Shown here in pieces: positions 45,191 to 55,265 of a stretch of 64,000 nt of DNA. The stretch's first letter is position 1. The number at the start of each line of letters is the position of its first letter. The notes below the pieces were generated by a model, which was not told where the DNA came from, did no database searches, and saw only the letters and a list, made by a program, of their open reading frames with translations. Made by a program: the position numbers and the translations under genes. Origin of the DNA: Hexactinellida sp. DTS-2022 (lineage: Eukaryota > Porifera > Hexactinellida); NCBI GenBank assembly GCA_028753945.1, contig JAPNXP010000012.1, forward strand, positions 930,001 to 994,000, read 5' to 3'.

Positions 45191-46070
45191 GCTTAAGTTA
45201 ACGTTGGTACTAAGAAGTCTGTGATTAATAATCTTATTTTCACAAACATTTTATAGACACTATTTGGTGAGATTGCCCCATAAACAGCTTAGCTTCTTAT
45301 TTGTTTTATATTTAGACTTTAAGAAGTTTTAGAATCGTTATTGAGTGGCGTCTGTTAAGTATTACTATACACTTAATAATGCAGAATACTAAAATCATCA
45401 AATACAATCAAATATTTTATGTTATGAGGGCGCAAGTAGGTACGCCTTTGACGTTGAAAATATTTTTGAATATTAGAAGATTTATATTGAAATAATTTAC
45501 TATCAGTGACATATTTGCTAAAGTAATGACACCACCAAGCATACCATTGTTGAGGTATAGAGTACTTAAAATCGATCTAAGGGGTAAAACCAGTGAATCG
45601 CAGTACAAAATTGTTCATAACCATGAAAATACGCATGTAAAAGACTCAAAACCATGTACAAACGTTAGATATGGTCGTTTTGTCTTGCTAGGCCCAAAAT
45701 GAAAAATCTGGGTATGTTATGTTTTTAGGGTTATTTCCGATATATTTCCATGCGTGGACACCCTTAAAAAATATATTTAAATTAATTTATTAAAATGCTT
45801 TCTAATATCTAAACCAGGGTATCAAACTGGTTGCTCACGAACACTTCCCGGCCGCGTAGCTGGAAAAACAATGTAAAATTCCAACACCCTCTTTCATATC
45901 CAATGTATTTGTTCTGTTTCTGTAATGTGTTTAGTAATGCTCTAATATCTCATTATCTGTGAAATGGGATTAATTAACTACCCTTTTAACTAATCTCTTG
46001 GAGGTAGTATATCATAATAATTTATAATAAGTTACAGCTGTTAGATTACAATTGTCCTTCGATTTCTAAT
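45191..46070. other. Spacer upstream of the G-patch gene
   Basis: No gene seen. A possible MITE end 'CAGGGTATCAAACTGG' at 45816 resembles hAT ends but has no partner. Confidence 0.4.
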
Positions 46071-47519
46071 ATGAGTTCCGCAGCAGAAAGTTATCCCATT
46101 CCTACCTTGGAATTATCTCCTGATCGAATATTTCAACCGCTGGTGTCTGATGATATTATTTCTGAGCCAACGAACAGTTCCAAACCTTGTTGTAATTCCA
46201 TCGAATTTCAGTCTGATTTCTTAGATGGAATAGATTATTCCGCACTCGACTCGATTCTGAATTTTCCTGCAGACAACCAGACTACTGCACCTGATTTTAT
46301 TGGGCCAAAGCTCCAACCTCTATCTACTGATGGAGTCAATTATATTAACGTAGATTCTAGCGATCCCTCTCCTATACATTATACTAATGATGCTCCTTAT
46401 ACACCGCCGAATTATCGAAAATCTTCGATACAAACAAAGAACGATTACAATTATAAATCCTATCCCTGCCAAGTATGCGGTAAATTTCTTTCTCACAACA
46501 AAGAGTTTGGATTTGAAAGCAAATTCTTTTCACACCTCAAAACTCATATTAACATATTTTGCCCATTGTGTTATGTTTCCTGCCGGATGCCGGATATAGA
46601 CCAACATATCAATAACCACACATACTATGATAACATCACTCAATGTCCCATATGCTTAATCAAAATACCTAGAATGTGTCGACACCTAAAATTACACATT
46701 GAACCCATCAAGTGTCCGATCCCTGCTTGTGCTCAATATATACATTTCTCTCATTTCAAATATCACGTTAGTCAGCATGCAAAGGAAATTTTTCATAAAA
46801 GAGTCAAAGTTTCGACAAATAAATCAGCTAAGCTGACTAGGAGTAGGAAAAGATTGAACAAGACAAAATATTTTGATCCAACACAAGTTAACTGTGTCAA
46901 TCATCTTCCCATTAATTATATTAATGAACCAGGCATGCCAATGGAATTGACTGATAGCTATATTCCAAATCCTAGACGAGCTTTTCCATATATGGTACCA
47001 TCAGAAAGACTAAAACGTTTATTCCCCGCTGTGAAAAACGATGTAGGGTATTGGGAGAAGCATACCAAAGGTATTGGAACGAAACTAATGAACAAAATGG
47101 GTTACGTGTCTGGTCAAGGCCTGGGTCTACGGGGAAATGGGCTCCTGGAACCGGTAGAGGCCGTCCTACTTCCCAAAATAATAAGTTTAGATGATGCCTT
47201 ATGGTTCATAAAATCTGATACTGTTAATGATGACGATAAGAAGACTACACAACTACAGGACACTGCAAGGCAGTTGGAAGATAGAATCCTAGATCGAAGT
47301 TTGGCTGATAAGAGAGAACAGCTGTGCAATATAATTGATATTATTGAGGCTCATTGCGATTATCTTAAGATTATTCAAAATAAAATTGAGAAGGAAAGGA
47401 GACTTAATAAACTGCCGAACCCACCAAAAGATGTAATTGAAATCGATTTTAGTGATGAGGAATCGTTTGAAAATTCGCTTGTTGATACTCTCGTCATATT
47501 AAGTGATGATGAGATTTGA
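46071..47519 (+). CDS. Zinc-finger and G-patch protein
   Basis: Intact 482-residue frame in one exon. Residues about 133-236 form a run of C2H2-like fingers (CQVCGKF...[33 protein letters not shown]...[15 protein letters not shown]...HVSQH). A basic stretch follows ([13 protein letters not shown]), then a G-patch at about 327-370: [20 protein letters not shown], followed by [10 protein letters not shown]. The acidic C-terminus ends in IDFSDEES and LSDDEI. The G-patch and its flank resemble ZGPAT-type proteins, in which the G-patch activates DEAH helicases or binds RNA in the nucleus, but the fingers are not the single CCCH finger of ZGPAT. It converges on the RS-rich gene at 47704-49562, 184 bp away. 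Confidence 0.88.
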   Translation: MSSAAESYPIPTLELSPDRIFQPLVSDDIISEPTNSSKPCCNSIEFQSDFLDGIDYSALDSILNFPADNQTTAPDFIGPKLQPLSTDGVNYINVDSSDPSPIHYTNDAPYTPPNYRKSSIQTKNDYNYKSYPCQVCGKFLSHNKEFGFESKFFSHLKTHINIFCPLCYVSCRMPDIDQHINNHTYYDNITQCPICLIKIPRMCRHLKLHIEPIKCPIPACAQYIHFSHFKYHVSQHAKEIFHKRVKVSTNKSAKLTRSRKRLNKTKYFDPTQVNCVNHLPINYINEPGMPMELTDSYIPNPRRAFPYMVPSERLKRLFPAVKNDVGYWEKHTKGIGTKLMNKMGYVSGQGLGLRGNGLLEPVEAVLLPKIISLDDALWFIKSDTVNDDDKKTTQLQDTARQLEDRILDRSLADKREQLCNIIDIIEAHCDYLKIIQNKIEKERRLNKLPNPPKDVIEIDFSDEESFENSLVDTLVILSDDEI

Positions 47520-47703
47520 AACGGCTAGTTATAATCGGCTTGTTTCCCTTTTATATCATTATATTACTGAGCTTATCAATTAAATGAACACTCTACATTA
47601 TACTAACTAGCGCGCTTCGCTTGCTAGGTCGCTTCGCGGCAGAACACAACCACACACCAACCGCTTTGCGGTTGGTGTGTGGTTTATATACTCCTAATAT
47701 TGA
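47520..47703. other. Convergent intergenic gap with hairpins
   Basis: Contains two palindromes: GCGCGCTTCGCTTGC-like words near 47610 and a strong stem ACCACACACCAACCGC-TTT-GCGGTTGGTGTGTGGT at about 47649-47683. The second could end transcription from either side, or be a repeat remnant. Confidence 0.5.
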
Positions 47704-49562
47704 TTATATAACTGTAATATAGCTCTGATTGGTAAACAACCTCTTTTGACTTGACACTGCTCTGCCGGTTGCTAGATGAAGGCCGATCAGGAGAGGAACT
47801 AAACTATCGTATGAACGCGAATCACTGCGAGACCTACTGTAACTGAGGTATCTATTATGAGATCTATCGTACGATCTACTGTGGGATCTTTTATGAGATC
47901 TATCGTACGATCTACTGTGGGATCTTTTATAAGATCTACTGCGAGGCCTCCTGTAATAATTGCTGCGAGATCTACTATAAGGCCTGCTGCGAGATCTACT
48001 ATAAGGCCTGCTACGAGATCTACTATAAGATCTGCTTCGAGATATATAGGGAGATCTACTGTCAGACCTCCTATAAGGCCTGCTACGAGATCTGCTGTAA
48101 GATCTTTTGGGAGACCTGCTACGAGGCCTGATGTAAGACTTTCCGCGAGGCCTGCTATCAGACTTGTTTTCAGACTTACTGTTCGAATTATTATTAGACT
48201 TGATATCAGACTTACTGCTCAACTTACTATCCAACTTGCTGTTCGACTTATTATCCCACTTGTTCGAATTACTATCCAACTTGCTATCAGACTTGCTATC
48301 AGACTTGCTGTCAGACTTGCTGTTAGATCTACTCCCCCTACTGTAGCATTTATAACTAGATCTTTGACTAGAACTGTCACAAGAACCACAAGAACTGGAT
48401 CTTCGATACTGGTGCGATCTACTGTAATATGAACTATCTGAGCTATCATAAGGGCTGCTAGAGAAAATACTAGAATAATCACTATATCTAGTAGATGAAC
48501 TTTTGGCAGAATTGATTTGGGATTGAATTTCAAGTGTATTTGGAGAAATACTGCGCGGGTTACTTTGAACGGAATTTTCTAATTGAATATCTGGTTTTAC
48601 TTGAGGTATATTGCAAATAATACTGCAAGAACTTATTGGTGAAATTGTGGCCAACTTCACTTCAATTTAGTTATAGATTTCATTTCAGAGGATTTCTCTG
48701 ATATACTGCAATATTTATAACTTTTAGGTAGGCTACTACTATCAAGAGATTGTACGATTTGAGTGTCAGAGATGTTAGGACTTATCTTGGGTGGGGTAAC
48801 ATTGTTACTGTCTGACGGGTCTAAACTGAATGAAGAGATGCATTCATATATGTCACTATCTGACGTTGTGTGTGTAGGCAAATCAGGAGGATGTAGTTTG
48901 ATATTGCTTGGAGATATATCTTTAGTCGATTCTTGAATCAGTTCAGATGTATGGGAGGATAATACTAGGGACTGAGTAGGAACTGATACCTTCAAGGAAA
49001 GAGATGTAATTGTCTGTGCATCCGCATTACAACTTTGTTCCTCGTCTGTGTATTGTGAAGAGTTTACGTTTATAATTTCTTTGTTATTCGAGTTGGACAC
49101 GTTTTCTAGTGACGGGGTTGCTTGTTTTTGTGATTCAAAATAATCTAGGACTGCGCAGAAACGATTTAAGGGAGGAGAAGGAGGGATTTCAGTGTCAAAA
49201 GACTCATCAAACGCACAAAAGTTGAGAAGCAAAGGAGGTGCAATATCACTTACTGTATCTTCTAGAATGAACGAATCTTGTATCGCGAATTCTTCTTCAT
49301 TATATTCATCGTATTCATCTAGTGAGAAAGTAAACTGATTATGCACCACTGTGGGTTTATATAAGAGAGGAGAGTTGTTAGTTATTTCTGAAAAGCATGA
49401 TGTAAGAGAGGGATTGGAGTGGTTAGCTGGATTGGAATTACATTGTGTTAAGTGTATGTTGATGTCAGCCAGGTAGAAAAACTGGAAACAGAAAGGACAA
49501 CCTTCTTCCATTATAGGACTGCTAATCCCAGTGAGAATGGGAATAAACCCAGGGTATGACAT
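47704..49562 (-). CDS. Zinc-knuckle and RS-rich (splicing-factor-like) protein
   Basis: Starts at ATG 49562. The first 301-codon segment has a C2HC-type knuckle near the N-terminus (CPFCFQFFYLADINIHLTQC, residues 22-41) and then an acidic, Ser-rich, low-complexity region. It meets a stop at 48657-48659. In the next frame coding continues without an ATG from 48660 to 47704 and encodes a SKSDSKSD run and an Arg-Ser domain (RSYSRSRSRPYSRSRSRP), as in SR-family splicing proteins. The join is probably a 38-nt intron (GTGAAG at 48660 to TTCTTGCAG ending at 48623), which keeps frame, or else a frameshift. Nuclear RNA-processing role inferred from the RS domain. Confidence 0.75.
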
Positions 49563-50327
49563 CTGTATAATTCTAAACTGAACTATTCGATAAACACAAA
49601 AAACAATTTAAAAGTATGTAAGAATGAGTACGAGTGGAGACAAGAAAACAAAAACCTCAAATTAACACAACTCAATTAATATTATGAATAAATATACCAA
49701 TAATCGTCCCATAATTAGAGCGAAACGATTCCTCAATAAATCTTACAAATCATCCTCAACATCTATACTATTAAAACACAAGCCTTGTATATGTGTATAT
49801 ATATTTGTTTGTATGTTACGAGTTGATTGAAGAAAGTGGACGGTTTCCAAATGTGATTTTTGGCATATAGGGGTAACTTTTGGCACCCGCCAACAAGTTG
49901 AGGTTTCCACTCAAAATTTCTCACACCTCGACAAGTTATGACGTCATTGTCACATTTCGAGAACCCTGAAAATTCACTTAATCGCACATAATTCGCGCCC
50001 TTTATGAGAGAAAAATCTGAAAATTTAATAGAACATGGACATTAATGATGCGGACACGTTGGTCACACCAGATGACCAATATGCTTACTCATTATCGCAT
50101 GATGACGTAATCACTAAATTTCACATTGTTAAATTCTACTATTTTAGGCCTATTTACGAGATAAGGAGAGTACTCCAAAGTCTATTAATAATGACCCAAA
50201 AACTTCCTCAGAAAAAATAACGATATATTTAACACAAAGAATGCACCCAATTATTCGAATCCAGAAGAGACTATAGAAGTGTACGACTGTAACAAACGTA
50301 GATACAATTCAACCGAGCCATCCAAGT
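49563..50327. repeat. Spacer with repeat shared with 18.5 kb
   Basis: No gene. 49780-50170 shares TTTGTTTGTATGTT, GAGTTGATTGAAGAAA and AAATTCTACTATTTTA with 18474-18625. Confidence 0.5.
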
Positions 50328-51231
50328 GTGTATACCAAAAATCATTTTATTTTTGGACATAATAAATCCTACCTTGGCTTTCCTTTTATTTCTCGAAAAA
50401 GCAAAAAATTTATTTGTTTGTTGTGTAAGCATCAGTCTACTTTTACTTGCTATAGTAGACACGTGATGAACCACATCAAAGTTATTTGTATTTTTTGTGA
50501 AAAAGAGATGAAAACCTATGCTTTATTACCTCATCTATTTATAGAGCATTCTGTTCCTGAAGAGGAGCTTACAAAATGCCCCATTTGCAATAATAAGAAA
50601 AAAATGTAATATCAAGTTATTCAAGACTCTTTAAGTTCTCACATCCAATTAAGAAATGTGTGGTCTGTGATGAGCATTTTGTGGCACAAAAGTTTATTGA
50701 GCATGCAGACTTGTTTTTTTGGACCCAAACAAGAGTGTACTTGTCCCTTCTGCGAGAAAGAATTGCCTTATATTCAATTGGGAGACCACATAATAACACA
50801 CCCTATAGCCGAATGCAGAGGCGTGCTGGGTCCAAGGGGCCCAGGCGGGATTAAGGCCTTACTACTACTCCGAATTTTTTCGGAGTAGTAGTAAGCAACT
50901 TTCCGGCTGGTCCGGGCGGGATTCCCGCCTGCCATGTATGGCCAGCACGCCCCTGGGGCCCGAATGTCCTCTTTGTTACAAAGACATATCTTTCGATGAG
51001 GCGGAAGTACACATAGAATCTTGCTATCTTGAAAAAGACAGCGAAGAATCCTTTGGCACAGTATTCAGCTGCCCAAAGTGCACGCTCCGTTTGGAAAATA
51101 TGCCGGCTCATATAATTAAAAAACACCTGTCACTCAATTGTGTATTCTGCTACACAGTGATGTCTCAAGACGAAATGAGAGAACACATTGAGGCCTGTTG
51201 TCAGAAACATCAAAACGAATCAAATTTTTGA
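50328..51231 (+). pseudogene. Broken zinc-finger gene interrupted by a MITE
   Basis: From about 50370 (FICLLCKH...HVMNH) coding blocks with repeated C2H2/C2HC fingers can be followed: CIFCEKEMKTYALLPHLFIEH, CPICNN, a stop at 50607, then KKCVVCDEHFVAQKFIEHAD, a frame change within the T-run at 50714, CPFCEKELPYIQLGDHIITH, then the MITE 50816-50958, CPLCYKDISFDEAEVHIESC, CPKCTLRLENMPAHIIKKH, NCVFCYTVMSQDEMREHIEA and a stop at 51231. Finger style (CPLC/CPIC plus HIxxH) resembles the neighbour at 46071, so a local duplication is likely. Confidence 0.75.
50816..50958. mobile_element. MITE in zinc-finger coding sequence
   Basis: Ends CAGAGGCGTGCTGG / CCAGCACGCCCCTG. Flanks GCCGAATG (50808-50815) and CCCGAATG (50959-50966) match at 7 of 8. 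Host coding sequence reads ...HPIAEC | PLCYKD... on either side. The centre is a palindrome ACTACTACTCCG around 50860-50895 and GGCGGGATT words. Confidence 0.82.
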
Positions 51232-51656
51232 GACAATCATGGTTTTAATTAAAGTTTCAAAATTATCTAATTAATTACTTGAGGATTGTCAATTTGGATA
51301 TATTTAGCAAATTATATTCATTAAATTGGAGTTTTGCATTTCCTCCATACAAAATAAAGGAAAATGAGATGCAATGTATTTAGAAATTGTGTTAGTAAAT
51401 ATTTCGTCGATTTAGTAAACAATAATAAAGTATAAATACGTTAATTTAATTTTAAATAATTTCGTACATAACTCAATTATCCAAATTAATTATAGAATTA
51501 CGTTTCACTAATTTTGCCACACATTTATCAACGTGATTTTCAAAAGTTAACAAACCAACTGAGTTAGGGCAAACAGGGCAATCCAGCCTGTAGTGGAGAG
51601 TGAGAATATGCTTAATACAAACGCCGATGATCGCTGTATAAGTAAACTCTTTAATA

Positions 51657-51977
51657 AATAAACAAAATTGCAGCCTGTGCCGACGCATGTTCCTTTGGTG
51701 GCACTATATTTTGTTGGTTGTATATTGATAGTGCCTCCAAAGGAACATGCTGTCGGCACAGGCTGCAATTTTGGATTTTTTTTCCCGCCAAGTCATCAAT
51801 GCCTTAAGGTGTCAAGAACAATTTGTTAATTGGGCCGAGTCACAAGGAACGGTAGATAAATTTGAAATTTGTTTCTATCATAAACGATCTTGAGTTTAAT
51901 GCCATTCATTCATTATGTATTGATAATAAATTATATTATTAGTTATTTATTTTAGCAATGTTATCCACGGTTGGTTG
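51657..51977. repeat. Family A hairpin and flank
   Basis: Palindrome at 51661-51778 with arms AATTGCAGCCTGTGCCGACG / GGCACAGGCTGCAATT, then the flank GAACGGTAGATAAATTTGAA shared with 33700. It is cut off at 51977 by the nested element group. Confidence 0.82.
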
Positions 51978-52450
51978 CAGGGCCTGATTAACCCAAGGGC
52001 AACCGGGGCAACTGCCCCGGGGCCTCCACCACCAAAGGGCCTCCACCACAAAATTTGTACTTCATTTTTCACTGGACAATTGTAGTGGAAGGCAGGTGGA
52101 TCATGGGTCAACATTGGTGACCCATCGCATTTGTGACCCATGACCCATCAAGTATCGCATTGACCCAACGTGTTATCCATTGACCTTTTGAAATATCTAT
52201 CTTTAATATCCAAACATTATGTAACACAATATATGTATGATGCTTGTCAACCAATTAATTTTGGTAGATTTATAAAACCAAAGAATTACCCTGTAATGTT
52301 TCTGGGTAAATTTGATTCGTACTATAACTGGAAGTCCAAATGGGATCAAAATTCCAAATGGGTCATGGGTCATGGGTCACTCACAGAGCCGTGACCCATG
52401 ACCCATCTGACCCATCAATTTAAGTGACCCATTGACCCATGACCCATGAC

Positions 52451-53070
52451 CACAGTGATGTGCTCCGTTACTAAATCTTCCGTTACTCCGTTACCGTTAC
52501 TTTATATCTCCCGTTACCGTTACTGTTTTTTCACCCGTTAATTTTACTCCTTTACCGTTACTTTATTTCTTCCGTTACCGTTACTCCGTTACTTTTGTTA
52601 AGTTAATCCGTTTACCTTTATTCAGTATAGTTTACCTTAATGTAACGGTAACTGATTTAAAATAATGTCGTAAACTCGTAATGGCAATGGAATAAGTTTA
52701 ATGTAGTAACGGTTACTGTGTTACGGTAAAGTAATGGTAAGAGATACATATTATTAACTAACTGATTAAAGATAACGGTAACTAGTCAAAAGTAACGGAT
52801 GTCCGTTACCGTTACTTTTTCCTTTACCGTTACTTGACGACACCCGTTACCGTTACCGTTACCGTTACTCCATTACTAGTAACGGAGCACATCACTGCAT
52901 GACCAGGGCCGGCGGAAGCTCGTGAGAGGTGGGACGGCCTTGTATTATGATGATAATTGTGAGTATTGCAGAGTCTAAAAACACGCCCTCGAAATTTCAA
53001 AGTACAAAAAAAATCACAGAAAAGTGGGGCGGCCCAGGCCGTCCCAACCGCCCCTCTTCCACCGGCCCTG
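52451..53070. mobile_element. hAT-type MITE, third level, split by the next
   Basis: Its own 5' CA is at 52451-52452 and the rest at 52904-53070 (CAGGGCCGGCGGAAG ... CACCGGCCCTG). Duplication CCCATGAC at 52443-52450 and 53071-53078. The youngest element inserted across its first two bases. Sister of 987-1079. Confidence 0.88.
52453..52897. mobile_element. hAT-type MITE built on CCGTTACCGTTACT, innermost
   Basis: Ends CAGTGATGTGCTCCGTTACT / AGTAACGGAGCACATCACTG, with a perfect duplication CATGACCA (52445-52452, 52898-52905). The interior is dominated by CCGTTACCGTTAC and its complement. Confidence 0.94.
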
Positions 53071-53172
53071 CCCATGACCCATCGACCCATGGTCCGCCCT
53101 GGTGGAAGGAGTGTTAGGGGCCTCCACAACACTGGTTGCCCCAGGACCTCCACCTCTGTTGATCCGGCCCTG

Positions 53173-54005
53173 GTCGGCACAGTAAAAAACATCCAAGGCA
53201 GTAAGATTAGAACTGGGCCACTATACTATAGTATAGTCGGCACAGTAAAAACAACGATAAATCCAACAATGCAATCAATTTCCAATATGTAATGTATTCC
53301 GAAACCACTTGTATATTTGGAACTGAAATTTATTGAGCTACTTACTAATGGGAGTAGGTAAACATATTACAATGTGTAGCATTGTATTAATTAAGGGGAC
53401 TTTATGAGGAATATATTTTATACACCACATAGATGTATAATTCTAAATGATTAGTTTCAAGGCGTAGTAAGGCCGCGCAGCGGTCGTCAATTGAGGTGTG
53501 AAGCTCCGAACCGTCGCAGAGACCGAGACCGAAGGGCTCGTATGTTAAATACAGACACAATTAATTATAATTAGGTTAGTATCCATTGCATAAGAAAATT
53601 CTCGCACAAATATGTCGTTGTTATGGAAAATATAACAGTTTTCACATAGAAAATAGAAGCCTACTCGATCTCACAAGTTGAATCCAATATAATTATCGCA
53701 AGTTGAAAGCATAGAAATAAATTTAACACTCATTTGAACTGAATTGTTAGTAACAAAGGGAATTAGCAACTCAATTATGGCACAAACTAAGCCCAATTTG
53801 AAAATTCGTACACTGAAAAGGTGTAGAATTAAATTATCTATCGATGTATTTCCTCTGATATATTCACGAAGTTTATACGTTTATTAATTAAAGCTAAAAA
53901 ATATTAGAAATGGGATCAGTTAGTACTTGATATTATGACATCAGATACAGCACATTTGTATAACTACTATATTAACTAGGATTAGATAACTGTAAAATAC
54001 ATATA
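53173..54005. repeat. Mixed repeats: minisatellite unit, family B tail, family A piece
   Basis: 53190-53240 repeats the CACTATACTATAGTATAGTC motif. 53460-53540 is the family B tail with degraded microhairpins. 53640-53870 matches family A (AGAAGCCTACTCGATCTCAC). No gene. Confidence 0.65.
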
Positions 54006-54388
54006 CCTTATTATAGGAAATTAACGCCCATGTAATTAACGCTCCATGAAATTAACGCGAATTGGAACTGAACATTTTCAAATACATGAAATTAACGCGA
54101 ATATATTTTATAAAAAAATTTCAGGATTATTAATCTCCTGATTTAATACTATTATTGTGCCCAAATAGGCTTCCAATCTACTTGATAGACATGGTATATC
54201 CTTTCAAACTAGTTACACATCTGAAAATATGTAGCTCGGAAGTTTGTCCATCCATTGTATAATTTTGCTAAATAGCAGGAAATTAAGGTCATGGAAATTA
54301 ACGCTCCATGAAATTAACGAGAAGGAAATTAACGCGATTTGGAGAAATTCGCGTTAATTTCATGGCGCGTTAATTTCCTATAATAAGG
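54006..54388. mobile_element. TA-flanked palindromic MITE
   Basis: CCTTATTATAGG / CCTATAATAAGG ends flanked by TA (54004-54005, 54389-54390), with GAAATTAACGCG words inside. Sister of 11079-11492. Confidence 0.87.
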
Positions 54389-54390
54389 TA

Positions 54391-55075
54391 TACAGTGGTT
54401 AAGAATTCATATTTTAGAAGGGTGAAAGTAGAGGAAGCTCGTACGTTTGTAAATTGGTGCGTCTGCCTGCGGGCGCCCCGGAACACCATATACGCATTTA
54501 CTTTCAAATTTACGCACTGAAACGTTCTGTGACTAAGACAAGTTAGTTTAGCTAATGAGGCTTTCTCTAATTGAAGGTTAATTAATATCTAACATTCTAA
54601 AGGGAGGGTCAGGCGGGGCACTGCCCCCGGCATCGTACCAAAGTAGGGAACCCATCCACACTAGAGGAAATAACACGGATAACTCAACCGGTAGACAATA
54701 AATATTTACATTAATATTTAATCCTTTATATCTAAATAATCTAATACTTATATGATTGCTAGCATGTGTAACTGGATATGATATATGCTCCCTTTCCGCC
54801 ACATAATGTCCCCTTCCGAATGTGACGGCCTTTGTGAGAGAATCGAAGCGATTTAGCTCCAGTGGAGCCAAGCTGTGACGATCAATAAACATGCTTCATC
54901 AATGTCGTGATTTTACAATACTTTTTAGAACAAAAGATAATATGAATTTGATTCAAGTTATTTGCATAATTTATGTCCTAGAAGGCTCACGAAATTGTCG
55001 GCATCCGTGACCAAGTGTTTTCTAGGTAAGATAAATGGATTAGTAGTATTAGTGAATGGGACACCCTTTTAGAGA
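54391..55075. other. Spacer before the Ginger element
   Basis: No gene accepted. The minus-strand frame 54578-54892 has no recognisable domain. Confidence 0.4.
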
Positions 55076-55079
55076 GCAC

Positions 55080-55121
55080 TGTTGCATAGGATTCTGACCC
55101 GCGTAGGATTCTGACCCGCAA
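55080..55121 (+). repeat. Left terminal inverted repeat of Ginger element
   Basis: 42 bp identical to the right end. It contains the direct repeat ATAGGATTCTGACCCGC / GTAGGATTCTGACCCGC, a likely integrase-binding word. Confidence 0.9.
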
Positions 55122-55265
55122 GTCGCAATTTCATTTTTGTGTAATCTGTGTTCTATCCCTAGTATCTCGGTTACATATAAAAAAGCTACTTTCTAGTATT
55201 TTACTTACCCTAATTTTATTATTGTTTCTAGATTTTCAACTTCAAATTTGACATTGACAATTATT

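Larger units (their letters stand above)
52093..53101. mobile_element. hAT-type element (GACCCATG family), second level
   Basis: Ends CAGGTGGATCATGGGTCAA / GACCCATGGTCCGCCCTG, with a perfect duplication GTGGAAGG (52085-52092, 53102-53109). Carries TGACCCA arrays at both sides like 42588-42983. Confidence 0.93.
51978..53172. mobile_element. Outer hAT-like element of a nested group
   Basis: Ends CAGGGCCTGATTAAC and, reversed, CAGGGCCGGATCAAC. Sub-ends share CCCCGGGGCCTCCACC-type words. Flanks GTTGGTTG and GTCGGCAC do not match, so its right flank may have been rearranged. Contains 52093-53101. Confidence 0.75.

Noticed and set aside
45417-45608. 63-codon hydrophobic minus-strand frame
   Set aside because: AT-driven Leu/Ile/Asn content, no start context or homologous feature recognised.
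47857-48432. 191-codon frame opposite the RS gene
   Set aside because: Mirror of the Arg-Ser coding repeats on the other strand. The RS reading has codon and domain sense.
52976-53101. Part of 52966-53292 as a proline-rich protein
   Set aside because: The reading frames there follow MITE ends and TGACCCA arrays on both strands.
54578-54892. 104-codon minus-strand frame
   Set aside because: No recognisable domain, no related copy and no splice context. Could be chance in this composition.
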